Assembly: GCA_018221245.1 (NCBI GenBank)
Contig: JAAOYH010000047.1
Location: 1 to 11,703, forward strand
Length of the DNA: 11,703 nt
Direction of reading: 5' to 3'
DNA from: Candidatus Woesearchaeota archaeon
GTDB lineage: Archaea; Nanobdellota; Nanobdellia; Woesearchaeales; UBA525
In this document: positions 6,142-11,560 of the stretch, one piece after another
Position numbering within the stretch: position 1 is the first letter of the stretch
Layout of the letters: each line of letters begins with the position of its first letter
Translations under genes and position numbers: made by a program
Notes under the pieces: generated by a model
The model's database searches: none
What the model was told of the DNA's origin: nothing
What the model saw: the letters and a program-made list of their open reading frames with translations, nothing else

Positions 6142-7335
6142 ATGCTACAGCCAGGGGCGAAGATAGAGACAGGAGTCGATAGGCTGCTTCGACTCATACA
6201 GGCCAAACAGAAAATATCTCTCAGCGATGCAGCGAAACTCATGAGTCTCCCTGTAAAGCTCGTTCAGGAATGGGTTGATTTCTTAGAGGACGAGGGCCTC
6301 ATCAGCACAGAGTACAGCCTCACAAAAAGCTACCTCATAGCTAAGAAGCTGAGCCAGAAGGAGCTCAACAAAAAAGAGAACGAGTACGAAAAGAAGCGAG
6401 ACGCGTTCACAAGAAGAGTGGAAGTAGCGCTCAACCAGATCCAAGATGAGGATAAGGTCTTCGAGAAGCTCAGAGGCAAGTATGACGGCCTGCGAAAGAC
6501 TCTAGGAAGCAACCTCACAACGGTAGAGAAAGACATAGAGGAGCTCCATCATTACGAGGAGATGAAACGAACCTTCGAACAACAGGCCCACCAACAGAAG
6601 ACAGAGTACCAGCAGGAAGTAGACAAGCTGAACGCTCAGCTCGAGCACGAAGAGTCACGTTACAAGGAGATCCTGAACAACATCACTGGCGAGATATCCG
6701 CCATAAGGACCGAGTCCGAGAGAGTTGTCCAGCTAGGAGAGACTGAACAGATGCTCAGGAAGAGAGTGATGGAGCTGCACGGCATACTCCAGAGAATAAT
6801 AAATCAGTTATCCGGAGAGGAAAGCCATATTGACGTTCATAAGGATCGTCTCAAGAAGCTTGAAGAGATGGCAGAGCAGGTAGAGACCAAGCTAAAGGAC
6901 AAAGAGAAGAAGGAGATAGAGCCGTTCGTCAAGCTCTCCAAGGATCAGGAAGAGAAGATGCTCCGTATCCAGACTGATATCATGAATAAGGTCAAGGAGC
7001 GCGTCGAACAGATCGACAAGTACGAACACAAGTCAGAGGACATAGCAAAGAAGTTCTTCGAGTTCTTCGAGCGTAGAGCAAAGACTGATGCCCTCCTGAA
7101 GGCACTCGGCAAGGATGAGCACGACATGGAGAGTGAGCTGAAAGATCTCATGATAAAGGCAAAGGCATACCGCCTCGCAAACAGCAATTCTAATGTGGGG
7201 GAGCATCTCAAAGAGATGGAGAGCAAGCTCAAGATGTTCTCAACGGAGAAAAAGAAGTTCCACTCTCGGGTCGATGACCTGAACCAGTTAATAACTTCCG
7301 AGAAAGAAGACGCTAAGAAGCTTGCAGATAACTAA
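6142..7335 (+). CDS. Winged-helix protein with long coiled coil
   Basis: The product has 397 residues and is cytoplasmic. Residues 8-68 look like a winged helix: VDRLLRLIQAKQKISLSDAA, then KLMSLPVKLVQEWVDFLEDE and GLISTEYSL, the usual pattern of a helix-turn-helix followed by a short wing. From about residue 70 to 345 it is almost entirely charged heptad helix (Glu, Lys and Gln with Leu/Ile spacing), interrupted near residues 185-225, followed by a second helical block and a basic end. No ATPase motifs (no Walker A) are present, so it is not an SMC or Rad50 protein. A DNA-binding or oligomerising scaffold is a fair inference. The stop overlaps the convergent stop of the next gene on the other strand. 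The mRNA is predicted to be leaderless. Confidence 0.8.
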   Translation: MLQPGAKIETGVDRLLRLIQAKQKISLSDAAKLMSLPVKLVQEWVDFLEDEGLISTEYSLTKSYLIAKKLSQKELNKKENEYEKKRDAFTRRVEVALNQIQDEDKVFEKLRGKYDGLRKTLGSNLTTVEKDIEELHHYEEMKRTFEQQAHQQKTEYQQEVDKLNAQLEHEESRYKEILNNITGEISAIRTESERVVQLGETEQMLRKRVMELHGILQRIINQLSGEESHIDVHKDRLKKLEEMAEQVETKLKDKEKKEIEPFVKLSKDQEEKMLRIQTDIMNKVKERVEQIDKYEHKSEDIAKKFFEFFERRAKTDALLKALGKDEHDMESELKDLMIKAKAYRLANSNSNVGEHLKEMESKLKMFSTEKKKFHSRVDDLNQLITSEKEDAKKLADN

Positions 7336-7661
7336 GACTTCTTCCAGTATACATCTACATTTTTTACAGAAAAATAGACCATTCCACCATAGAATTCATC
7401 ATAGTAAATGTCAGGAATATCATTCAATGAATTATAATCTCCCAAAATACCTAAGCCAGTATGAGATTGTACTCTGAATAATTGTTCGAGCTCGCCCTTA
7501 TTCTGCATACATATAATGCCCCAAAGAAGAGATCCCTCGTCCTGATAGTCACAATCAGAAAGGTTTAGTTTATCTGCAACATCTTCAACAGTGAACACTT
7601 CATCAATACTAGAAACTGCGTGACGTACTTCTTCCTCAGGTATGGTAGGTACAAAGCCCAT
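7332..7661 (-). CDS. Small hypothetical protein, possible winged-helix fold
   Basis: The product has 109 residues (MGFVPTIPEEEVRHAVSSID to VDVYWKKS). The start is set by a TATA box (ACTATATAG, 7682-7692) centred 26 nt upstream of ATG 7661, which predicts a leaderless mRNA. The open frame continues further upstream only because it reads through the tRNA-Ser fragment (GVQIPPSA is the typical false translation of a T-arm), so that extension is rejected. Residues 8-55 resemble a helix-turn-helix (EVFTVEDVADKLNLS then SLLWGIICMQNKGELEQLF); the remainder is Tyr/Asp-rich. The TAG stop (7334-7332) overlaps the TAA stop (7333-7335) of the convergent gene. The function is unknown. It lies just outside the left boundary of the Fic cassette and was probably the original downstream neighbour of tRNA-Ser(UGA). 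Confidence 0.6.
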   Translation of the reverse strand: MGFVPTIPEEEVRHAVSSIDEVFTVEDVADKLNLSDCDYQDEGSLLWGIICMQNKGELEQLFRVQSHTGLGILGDYNSLNDIPDIYYDEFYGGMVYFSVKNVDVYWKKS

Positions 7662-7681
7662 ATAGAAACTGTAAAGTGCCA

Positions 7682-7692
7682 GACTATATAGT
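7682..7692 (-). promoter_or_regulatory. TATA box of the small hypothetical gene
   Basis: ACTATATAGTC on the minus strand is centred 26 nt upstream of ATG 7661 and lies only 2 bp from the tRNA-Ser fragment. Confidence 0.55.
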
Positions 7693-7694
7693 TC

Positions 7695-7720
7695 TAACGC
7701 CGAGGGTGGGATTTGAACCC
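7695..7720. repeat. Left direct repeat: truncated copy of the tRNA-Ser(UGA) 3' end (attL-like)
   Basis: These 26 bp are identical to 9017-9042. They hold the discriminator, the 3' acceptor strand and most of the T-arm of tRNA-Ser(UGA), plus 3 bp beyond the tRNA 3' end. The similarity stops at 7721, where the rest of the tRNA is absent. This is the arrangement left when an element integrates at a tRNA 3' end and restores the gene on one side. Confidence 0.8.
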
Positions 7721-7809
7721 CCCTCTTCAAAAGCAACACAAGACTTGCAAAAATCTACAACATACTAACGAATATTTTACTAATTGTAAATAATATGTGA
7801 TAATAGGTA

Positions 7810-7820
7810 CTTTTTTATAT
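7810..7820 (+). promoter_or_regulatory. TATA box of the Fic gene (leaderless)
   Basis: TTTTTTATAT is centred about 26 nt upstream of ATG 7841. No Shine-Dalgarno sequence precedes the ATG. The 90 bp between the tRNA fragment and this box are AT-rich with no visible gene. Confidence 0.55.
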
Positions 7821-7840
7821 GTGTGCCGCGCACTATCACC

Positions 7841-9019
7841 ATGGTGAACCAATACGACCTATTCGTTGTCATAGCCAAGGAAGGAAGCATCACGATAAAA
7901 GAGCTCAAGAAAATCTTTGTCGAGAGGGCAAAGACACCACAACACATCTATCACCACATCAATAAGCTCGTACAAACAAACCTCATCACACGGCAGAAGG
8001 GTGTCGTTGAAGTAACAAACAGTAAAAACGGAGAGAACCTCTATACGCTTCTCAGATACTGCGTAGAAAACAATCTCGACTACCAGTTTTACTTTGCAAA
8101 GAACACCCTAGGATTCCTCAAAAAAATATATGGGAGACTATTCACAGTCACAGATGCACACATCACTCCGCAACAATTCAAAGCAATAGCTGATCAACTT
8201 GAAAAGGACACATTCCTCATCCGTTACAAAAAAAAACCATTCCTTGGTAGAATACTACGACACACATTCTTAGAACAGCTGCTCCAGCACCACAGAATAA
8301 AGATACCGCAAAAAAACATGAAATGTTCTGGGAAAATTCTCAACAACATCCTCTTTTCCAGAAGAAAAGCACTCAGAAGTCTCATCCCTCTCAACAAAGC
8401 AGGATTCACCCACACCAGTCTCGCTCTCGAAGGCAATCTGCTCACGCTACGCGAGACTGAGCTGCTGCTCAAAGAACACATAGCGCCAAAAGGAAGATCC
8501 ATAGAGCAAATTCAAGAAGTTCTCCAATACGAACAGGGAATAAAATATCTCGACAGATTCATAGCCTTCCAGAAACCTCTCAATGTTGAAGTATTGCAAG
8601 AGTTACACAAAGAGGTCATGAAACAGAAATCATTCGGCGGAAAGATAAGAAATGAAGATGTCACAATCAAAGGAAACCCGCACTTCAAAACAGCACCACA
8701 CGAGAAAATCGACACACTACTGCATTCATTCAACAAAGATTGGAACTCTTTTAAGAACAAAAACCACATCTTGATAATTGAAGAGGCAGCAAAACTGCAC
8801 AACGCGTTCCAGTACATACACCCCTTCATAGACGGGAACAGCAGAACAACAAGGCTACTGCTCTACGGATTCTTGCGGATTCACAACATAAGCTTCCATG
8901 ATATCCCACTCGGATTCACAACAGAGTATCTTTCTGCCACAAAAGGCGCCACAAAAAGAGACGATCAAGTCCTGTCAACACTTCTGAAAGAGATTCTCAT
9001 TCAAACAATAAAGAAGTAA
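7841..9019 (+). CDS. Fic-domain protein (likely AMP-transferase) with N-terminal winged helix
   Basis: Fic enzymes usually transfer AMP from ATP to a hydroxyl on a target protein. The 392-residue product carries the Fic motif HPFIDGNSRTTR (residues 327-338), with the catalytic His 327, the metal-binding Asp 331 and GN then SR; the usual second Gly of GNGR is Ser. Upstream, TSLALEGN (192-199) matches the class II inhibitory motif (S/T)xxxE(G/N), whose Glu blocks ATP binding, so the enzyme is probably self-inhibited. GGKIRNEDVTIKG (266-278) is the usual substrate flap region. The N-terminus (about 5-65) looks like a winged helix (GSITIKELKKIF, HIYHHINKLVQTNLITRQKG), as in Fic proteins that also bind DNA. 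ATG 7841 is preferred over GTG 7823 because the TATA box predicts transcription starting at 7841. The TAA stop lies inside the tRNA-side direct repeat. Target and physiological role are unknown. Confidence 0.88.
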   Translation: MVNQYDLFVVIAKEGSITIKELKKIFVERAKTPQHIYHHINKLVQTNLITRQKGVVEVTNSKNGENLYTLLRYCVENNLDYQFYFAKNTLGFLKKIYGRLFTVTDAHITPQQFKAIADQLEKDTFLIRYKKKPFLGRILRHTFLEQLLQHHRIKIPQKNMKCSGKILNNILFSRRKALRSLIPLNKAGFTHTSLALEGNLLTLRETELLLKEHIAPKGRSIEQIQEVLQYEQGIKYLDRFIAFQKPLNVEVLQELHKEVMKQKSFGGKIRNEDVTIKGNPHFKTAPHEKIDTLLHSFNKDWNSFKNKNHILIIEEAAKLHNAFQYIHPFIDGNSRTTRLLLYGFLRIHNISFHDIPLGFTTEYLSATKGATKRDDQVLSTLLKEILIQTIKK

Positions 9020-9042
9020 CGCCGAGGGTGGGATTTGAACCC
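9017..9042. repeat. Right direct repeat within tRNA-Ser(UGA) (attR-like)
   Basis: Identical over 26 bp to 7695-7720. It spans the TAA stop of the Fic gene (9017-9019) and the 3' end of tRNA-Ser(UGA) from the discriminator to the 5' strand of the T-stem. Confidence 0.8.
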
Positions 9043-9102
9043 ACAACTCCGTGAGGAACCGGTTTTCAAGACCGGCGCAATACCAGATTATGCGACCTCG
9101 GC
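9020..9102 (-). tRNA. tRNA-Ser (anticodon UGA)
   Basis: An 83-nt class II tRNA with acceptor pair GCCGAGG/CCTCGGC, anticodon stem CCGGT/ACCGG with loop CTTGAAA, a long variable arm (TTCCTCACGGAGTT), T-arm GTGGG-TTCAAAT-CCCAC and discriminator G, as usual for serine. CCA is not encoded. It is the integration target of the Fic cassette and remains intact. Confidence 0.95.
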
Positions 9103-9122
9103 AGAGCTGTAGAACAGATGTC

Positions 9123-9131
9123 TGTTTTTAA
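9123..9131 (-). promoter_or_regulatory. Promoter of tRNA-Ser(UGA)
   Basis: TTAAAAACA on the minus strand lies 21-29 nt upstream of the tRNA 5' end, and the same core (TGTTTTTAA on the plus strand) recurs before tRNA-Ser(GGA). It lies in the 32-bp gap after the dCMP deaminase stop, so this tRNA need not depend on readthrough. Confidence 0.5.
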
Positions 9132-9134
9132 GGG

Positions 9135-9614
9135 TTACTGCCCCTTATACTTGACCACCTTGTCATCGAGAATATCTACTTTGACGCCTGCCTTCTCAAA
9201 GAAATCTAAAGAGTCTGAATCTGCATGATATCTCTTTTCAGCAACCACTCGCTTGATCCCTGCGTTGATAATTAGCTTGGCGCAGTCCCTGCAGGGAGTC
9301 ATGCTGCAATACACAGTGGCACCTTCCACAGGGGTTCCTTTCTTGGCTGCCTGCATCAAAGCGTTCTGTTCAGCGTGAGTAGTTCGTACACAGTGCTGCT
9401 TCTTGTTGCCTTCAGAATCGTAGACAGTTTTGAATAGATGACCTACCTCGTCACAGTGTTGTAATCCGACAGGAGCACCTACATATCCTGTGGTGAGTAT
9501 CTGCTTGTCCTTCACGATAACACATCCTGATTTTCCGCGATCACATGTTGCTCTTTTAGCAACAGAGTGCATGATCTCGATGAAGTACTCGTCCCATGAT
9601 GGTCTTTTAGACAT
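9135..9614 (-). CDS. Deoxycytidylate (dCMP) deaminase
   Basis: The enzyme deaminates dCMP to dUMP, supplying the substrate of thymidylate synthase. The 159-residue protein is of normal length. The zinc-catalytic motif is HAEQNAL (His 80, Glu 82) plus PCRDC (Cys 108 and Cys 111). The stretch HCVRTTHAE with upstream HCDEVGH is typical of dCMP deaminases rather than cytidine or tRNA-adenosine deaminases. The ATG at 9614 lies one base after the 3' end of tRNA-Ser(GGA), with no TATA box inside the tRNA at the expected place and no Shine-Dalgarno sequence. It is therefore probably transcribed with that tRNA and released as a nearly leaderless mRNA by tRNase Z. Another tRNA-Ser follows it on the same strand. 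Confidence 0.93.
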   Translation of the reverse strand: MSKRPSWDEYFIEIMHSVAKRATCDRGKSGCVIVKDKQILTTGYVGAPVGLQHCDEVGHLFKTVYDSEGNKKQHCVRTTHAEQNALMQAAKKGTPVEGATVYCSMTPCRDCAKLIINAGIKRVVAEKRYHADSDSLDFFEKAGVKVDILDDKVVKYKGQ

Positions 9615-9615
9615 A

Positions 9616-9698
9616 CGCCCAGGGCCGGATTTGAACCGACGACTCCGTGAGGAACAAGCTTTCCAAGCTTGCGCAATACCAGGCTATGCGACCTGGGC
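9616..9698 (-). tRNA. tRNA-Ser (anticodon GGA)
   Basis: An 83-nt class II tRNA with acceptor GCCCAGG/CCTGGGC, anticodon stem CAAGC/GCTTG with loop TTGGAAA, a long variable arm identical in its TTCCTCACGGAGT core to the Ser(UGA) tRNA, and discriminator G. CCA is not encoded. It is followed after one base by the dCMP deaminase ATG. I find no truncated second copy of this tRNA in the window. Confidence 0.95.
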
Positions 9699-9721
9699 AG
9701 TATTCGGCGTGGAACATGCTT

Positions 9722-9730
9722 TGTTTTTAA
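9722..9730 (-). promoter_or_regulatory. Promoter of tRNA-Ser(GGA) and dCMP deaminase
   Basis: TTAAAAACA on the minus strand lies 24-32 nt upstream of the tRNA 5' end. It is probably the only promoter for both the tRNA and the downstream deaminase gene. Confidence 0.5.
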
Positions 9731-9767
9731 CGGTATCGTCGTGCGTTAAACGAACTTCTCCTACCAA

Positions 9768-9776
9768 AAATATATA
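9768..9776 (+). promoter_or_regulatory. TATA box upstream of the DAC-like gene
   Basis: ATATATAAA fits an archaeal TATA box. It would start transcription about 90 nt before ATG 9886, unlike the leaderless genes nearby. A second AT-rich candidate (AATTAATATACATATC, 9785-9800) is possible. Confidence 0.4.
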
Positions 9777-9885
9777 AAGTACTAAATTAATATACATATC
9801 AGTATACCAGTTACCAAGAGTTGTCACCAACATCACTTCTCTTGTGCGACAGAGTATCCTGGACGACTTCCAGGGAGAAATAAAT

Positions 9886-10659
9886 ATGGAAAGTAGAGAG
9901 ATACTGAACGGGCAAGAGATTCTACCAGAATATATTCCAAAGATACAGGCTTATTATGATGAGCTTAGAACACTAGACCTCCACAAAAAACTAGAACAAG
10001 AGAGGCAACAAGTAAGAGTTAAAACAATAGTGAGCGAGGATCTCATCAACAAAGCCTATGAAATAGCAGTAGAGTACGGAAAGTCAACATTTGACGGAAC
10101 AAGGGTCAAAGGAGACGAGTACAAATGCGGAGGGCTCCTGATCCTCATCGGCAACTGGAATGAACCAGGAATCTCAAAACCATATGCTGATTGCGACGGA
10201 GGCGAACTCCCCAAACAGATTAGCTATGAGCAAGAGCACTATCTCAATACAGACGAGTTCAATCAAGGCATATCTCTCGTGGATGAGAACCTGCCCGGGT
10301 TGGATAGTCTACTAGAGCACTATGTGGAGAATCCACACCACAACATGAACGACCTCGCCATATTCGTAAACCACGAAGACGGGCAAGTGACAGCAACCCA
10401 CGCACACGTAGAAGGAGTTAGAAGCTCAGAGATACCTCCAGAACCAAGCGGATACACAGGAGGATCAAGGTTCAAAGCAGGAAGGCACTTCGCCCAGAAG
10501 AACCCATACGCAGTCAGCATCATGGTAAGCGCTGGAGAAGCAGCAGTCTACCTGATGCAACAATCTTACCAACACGGACAACCAGTTTCGATGATAAAAA
10601 GAGTTCATAACATCGAGACAGGCGAAGATACAATTCTAGAAAACCTAATCACTATGTGA
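9886..10659 (+). CDS. Uncharacterised protein, possibly a diverged diadenylate-cyclase (DAC)-like domain
   Basis: The product has 257 residues from ATG 9886, chosen for the GGGAG 8 nt upstream; an in-frame GTG at 9844 lacks such a site. There is no signal peptide or membrane segment. The order of elements resembles the archaeal DAC fold that makes cyclic di-AMP: helix AYEIAVEYG then strand GGLLILIG (82-89), later QGISLVDENL, helix LDSLLEHYVEN, strand-turn-strand DLAIFVNHEDGQVTATHAHV (156-175), then GGSRFKAGRHFA (192-203) and strands YAVSIMVSA / GEAAVYLM (208-224). In active enzymes the matching positions are DGA and GxRHRAA; here DGA is absent and only RH and A remain, and the helix after RH is shorter. 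So the family link is tentative and activity doubtful. The TGA stop overlaps the first base of the truncated tRNA-Met copy. Its role is unknown. Confidence 0.6.
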   Translation: MESREILNGQEILPEYIPKIQAYYDELRTLDLHKKLEQERQQVRVKTIVSEDLINKAYEIAVEYGKSTFDGTRVKGDEYKCGGLLILIGNWNEPGISKPYADCDGGELPKQISYEQEHYLNTDEFNQGISLVDENLPGLDSLLEHYVENPHHNMNDLAIFVNHEDGQVTATHAHVEGVRSSEIPPEPSGYTGGSRFKAGRHFAQKNPYAVSIMVSAGEAAVYLMQQSYQHGQPVSMIKRVHNIETGEDTILENLITM

Positions 10660-10696
10660 TGCGGGTAGGGGGATTTGAACCCTCAGCTTCCAGATT
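10659..10696. repeat. Left direct repeat: truncated tRNA-Met 3' half (attL-like)
   Basis: These 38 bp match 11394-11431 with a single mismatch (A at 10685 against G at 11420). They cover the tRNA-Met from just 3' of the anticodon through the variable loop, T-arm and acceptor end plus one extra base. The rest of the tRNA is absent, so this is not a functional tRNA. Confidence 0.85.
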
Positions 10697-10712
10697 TTAG
10701 TTTGCCAATACA

Positions 10713-10720
10713 CATATATA
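10713..10720 (+). promoter_or_regulatory. TATA box of the lipoprotein gene (leaderless)
   Basis: CATATATA is centred 26 nt upstream of ATG 10742 and predicts transcription from the start codon. No Shine-Dalgarno sequence is present. Confidence 0.6.
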
Positions 10721-10741
10721 TCACTCCACAGTCCTCACAAC

Positions 10742-11383
10742 ATGAACCTTAGAGATATCCTACACCGTGGTGCACTGACAGTTTCGCTCGGCACACTCTT
10801 AGTTGCAGGGTGCAACAATCCTGGAGCGCATGGAGAATACACATTATCAAACGGAACGACGTTCACTCATTACGGCATCAAAAAATGTGAAGCATTTCCT
10901 GGAAGCGAAGATATTTTGGTCGGGGGCCAATCGAACGGACACTACGGAGTTAGTAATGACGAGATAATGGAAAAGAGCAGAATTAACGGAAAGATTGTTT
11001 CAGCTGCATTCCTCGGCATCTCAAATTCAGATGTTGAGCACCTTACCCAATTTTCCGTAGGTGGAGCAGGATTACTTAAAGGAGGTAATGGAGTCAACAA
11101 ATACAATCCTGCCGCAACAAGCACCATGATAAGAGTTGAAACAGATATTGGAGAAAGGATTCTCAACGTGGTCCAGAGGCGCAGTGAAATATCCCCTGAA
11201 TTACTCTTCAGAGCACTTGCGCCAGGAGATATCATCTCATTCCCCACCGTCAGATCAACCTGCCACACCGAAGATGGCACGGAGTACTCCAACAATAGAG
11301 AGAAAGTGAGAACTTTAAGACCTACGGATTTCTACTATCCTGACGAGGTATCAATAGTGCGCGCAGAGGAAGTGGTTGAATAA
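10742..11383 (+). CDS. Putative lipoprotein of unknown function
   Basis: The product has 213 residues. The N-terminus is a lipoprotein signal: basic start MNLRDILHR, hydrophobic segment GALTVSLGTLLVAG, and lipobox LVAGC with Cys 24 as the likely lipidated residue, followed by NNPGAHG. The mature part is soluble, with GGQSNGHYGVS and a Gly-rich FSVGGAGLLKGGNGVN segment, then TMIRVETDIGERILNVVQRR and a C-terminal beta-rich stretch ending IVRAEEVVE. It contains two further cysteines (in KKCEAF and STCHTED) that could form a disulfide outside the cell. I recognise no family. It is the sole gene of the tRNA-Met cassette. The mRNA is predicted to be leaderless; the stop lies 10 bp before the tRNA repeat. 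Confidence 0.75.
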   Translation: MNLRDILHRGALTVSLGTLLVAGCNNPGAHGEYTLSNGTTFTHYGIKKCEAFPGSEDILVGGQSNGHYGVSNDEIMEKSRINGKIVSAAFLGISNSDVEHLTQFSVGGAGLLKGGNGVNKYNPAATSTMIRVETDIGERILNVVQRRSEISPELLFRALAPGDIISFPTVRSTCHTEDGTEYSNNREKVRTLRPTDFYYPDEVSIVRAEEVVE

Positions 11384-11393
11384 GGACTGATTC

Positions 11394-11431
11394 ATGCGGG
11401 TAGGGGGATTTGAACCCTCGGCTTCCAGATT
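11394..11431. repeat. Right direct repeat within tRNA-Met (attR-like)
   Basis: The 3' half of the intact tRNA-Met; 37 of 38 bases equal 10659-10696. Confidence 0.85.
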
Positions 11432-11469
11432 ATGAGTCTGGCGCTCTGACCAGGCTGAGCTATACCCGC
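11395..11469 (-). tRNA. tRNA-Met (anticodon CAU), probably elongator
   Basis: A 75-nt tRNA with acceptor GCGGGTA/TACCCGC, D-arm region TAGCTCAGCCTGGTCAGAGC, anticodon stem CCAGA/TCTGG with loop CTCATAA, T-arm GAGGG-TTCAAAT-CCCCC and discriminator A. CCA is not encoded. The anticodon stem lacks the three G-C pairs of initiator tRNA, so it is elongator Met; a CAU tRNA-Ile cannot be fully excluded by eye. It is the integration target of the lipoprotein cassette. Confidence 0.93.
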
Positions 11470-11490
11470 TTAGTCTCGAGGAGCAACAAG

Positions 11491-11502
11491 GATATTTATA
11501 AA
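11491..11502 (-). promoter_or_regulatory. Promoter of tRNA-Met
   Basis: The minus-strand sequence TTTATAAATATC contains a TATA box centred near 11498, about 28 nt upstream of the tRNA 5' end. Confidence 0.55.
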
Positions 11503-11527
11503 TCTACTGCAGCATTCTTGTTAGATA

Positions 11528-11538
11528 AAAATATATTA
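11528..11538 (+). promoter_or_regulatory. TATA box of the 27-residue membrane peptide gene
   Basis: AAATATATTAA is centred about 27 nt upstream of ATG 11561, which predicts a leaderless mRNA. Confidence 0.45.
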
Positions 11539-11560
11539 AGGCCTTTTCCTGAGATATCCT

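Larger units (their letters stand above)
7695..9042. mobile_element. Putative integrated single-gene cassette at tRNA-Ser(UGA)
   Basis: The interval is bounded by 26-bp direct repeats; the intact tRNA-Ser lies at the right end and a truncated 3' copy at the left. The unit is 1322 bp (repeat to repeat) and carries one gene, a Fic protein, with its own promoter. No integrase, transposase or replication gene is present, so if mobile it must be moved in trans. The duplication of a tRNA tail covering the T-loop is the known footprint of tyrosine-recombinase integration into tRNA genes. That this unit still moves is inference. Confidence 0.55.
10659..11431. mobile_element. Putative integrated single-gene cassette at tRNA-Met(CAU)
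   Basis: A 735-bp unit (repeat to repeat) lies between a truncated and an intact tRNA-Met 3' half in direct orientation. It contains one promoter, one leaderless lipoprotein gene and nothing else: 16 bp from the fragment to the TATA box, and 10 bp from the stop to the next repeat. The duplication ends in the anticodon loop, a known crossover position of tRNA-targeting tyrosine recombinases. No recombinase gene is present. The architecture matches the Fic cassette at tRNA-Ser. Confidence 0.6.

Noticed and set aside
7662..7739. Upstream extension of the minus-strand hypothetical gene to 135 residues
   Set aside because: The added residues are the translation of the tRNA-Ser T-arm fragment (RGVQIPPSAL), and a TATA box at 7682-7692 places the transcript start at ATG 7661.
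7823..7840. GTG 7823 as the Fic start
   Set aside because: It would lie upstream of the expected transcription start; ATG 7841 sits 26 nt from the TATA centre.
9699..9886. A third tRNA-Met fragment forming the left end of a cassette around the DAC-like gene
   Set aside because: No stretch resembling the T-arm or acceptor of tRNA-Met is visible; a short ACTTCCAGG resemblance at 9867-9875 is too short to count.
10659..10696. A second tRNA-Met gene
   Set aside because: The fragment lacks the anticodon, the D-arm and the 5' acceptor strand; it is only the 3' half.
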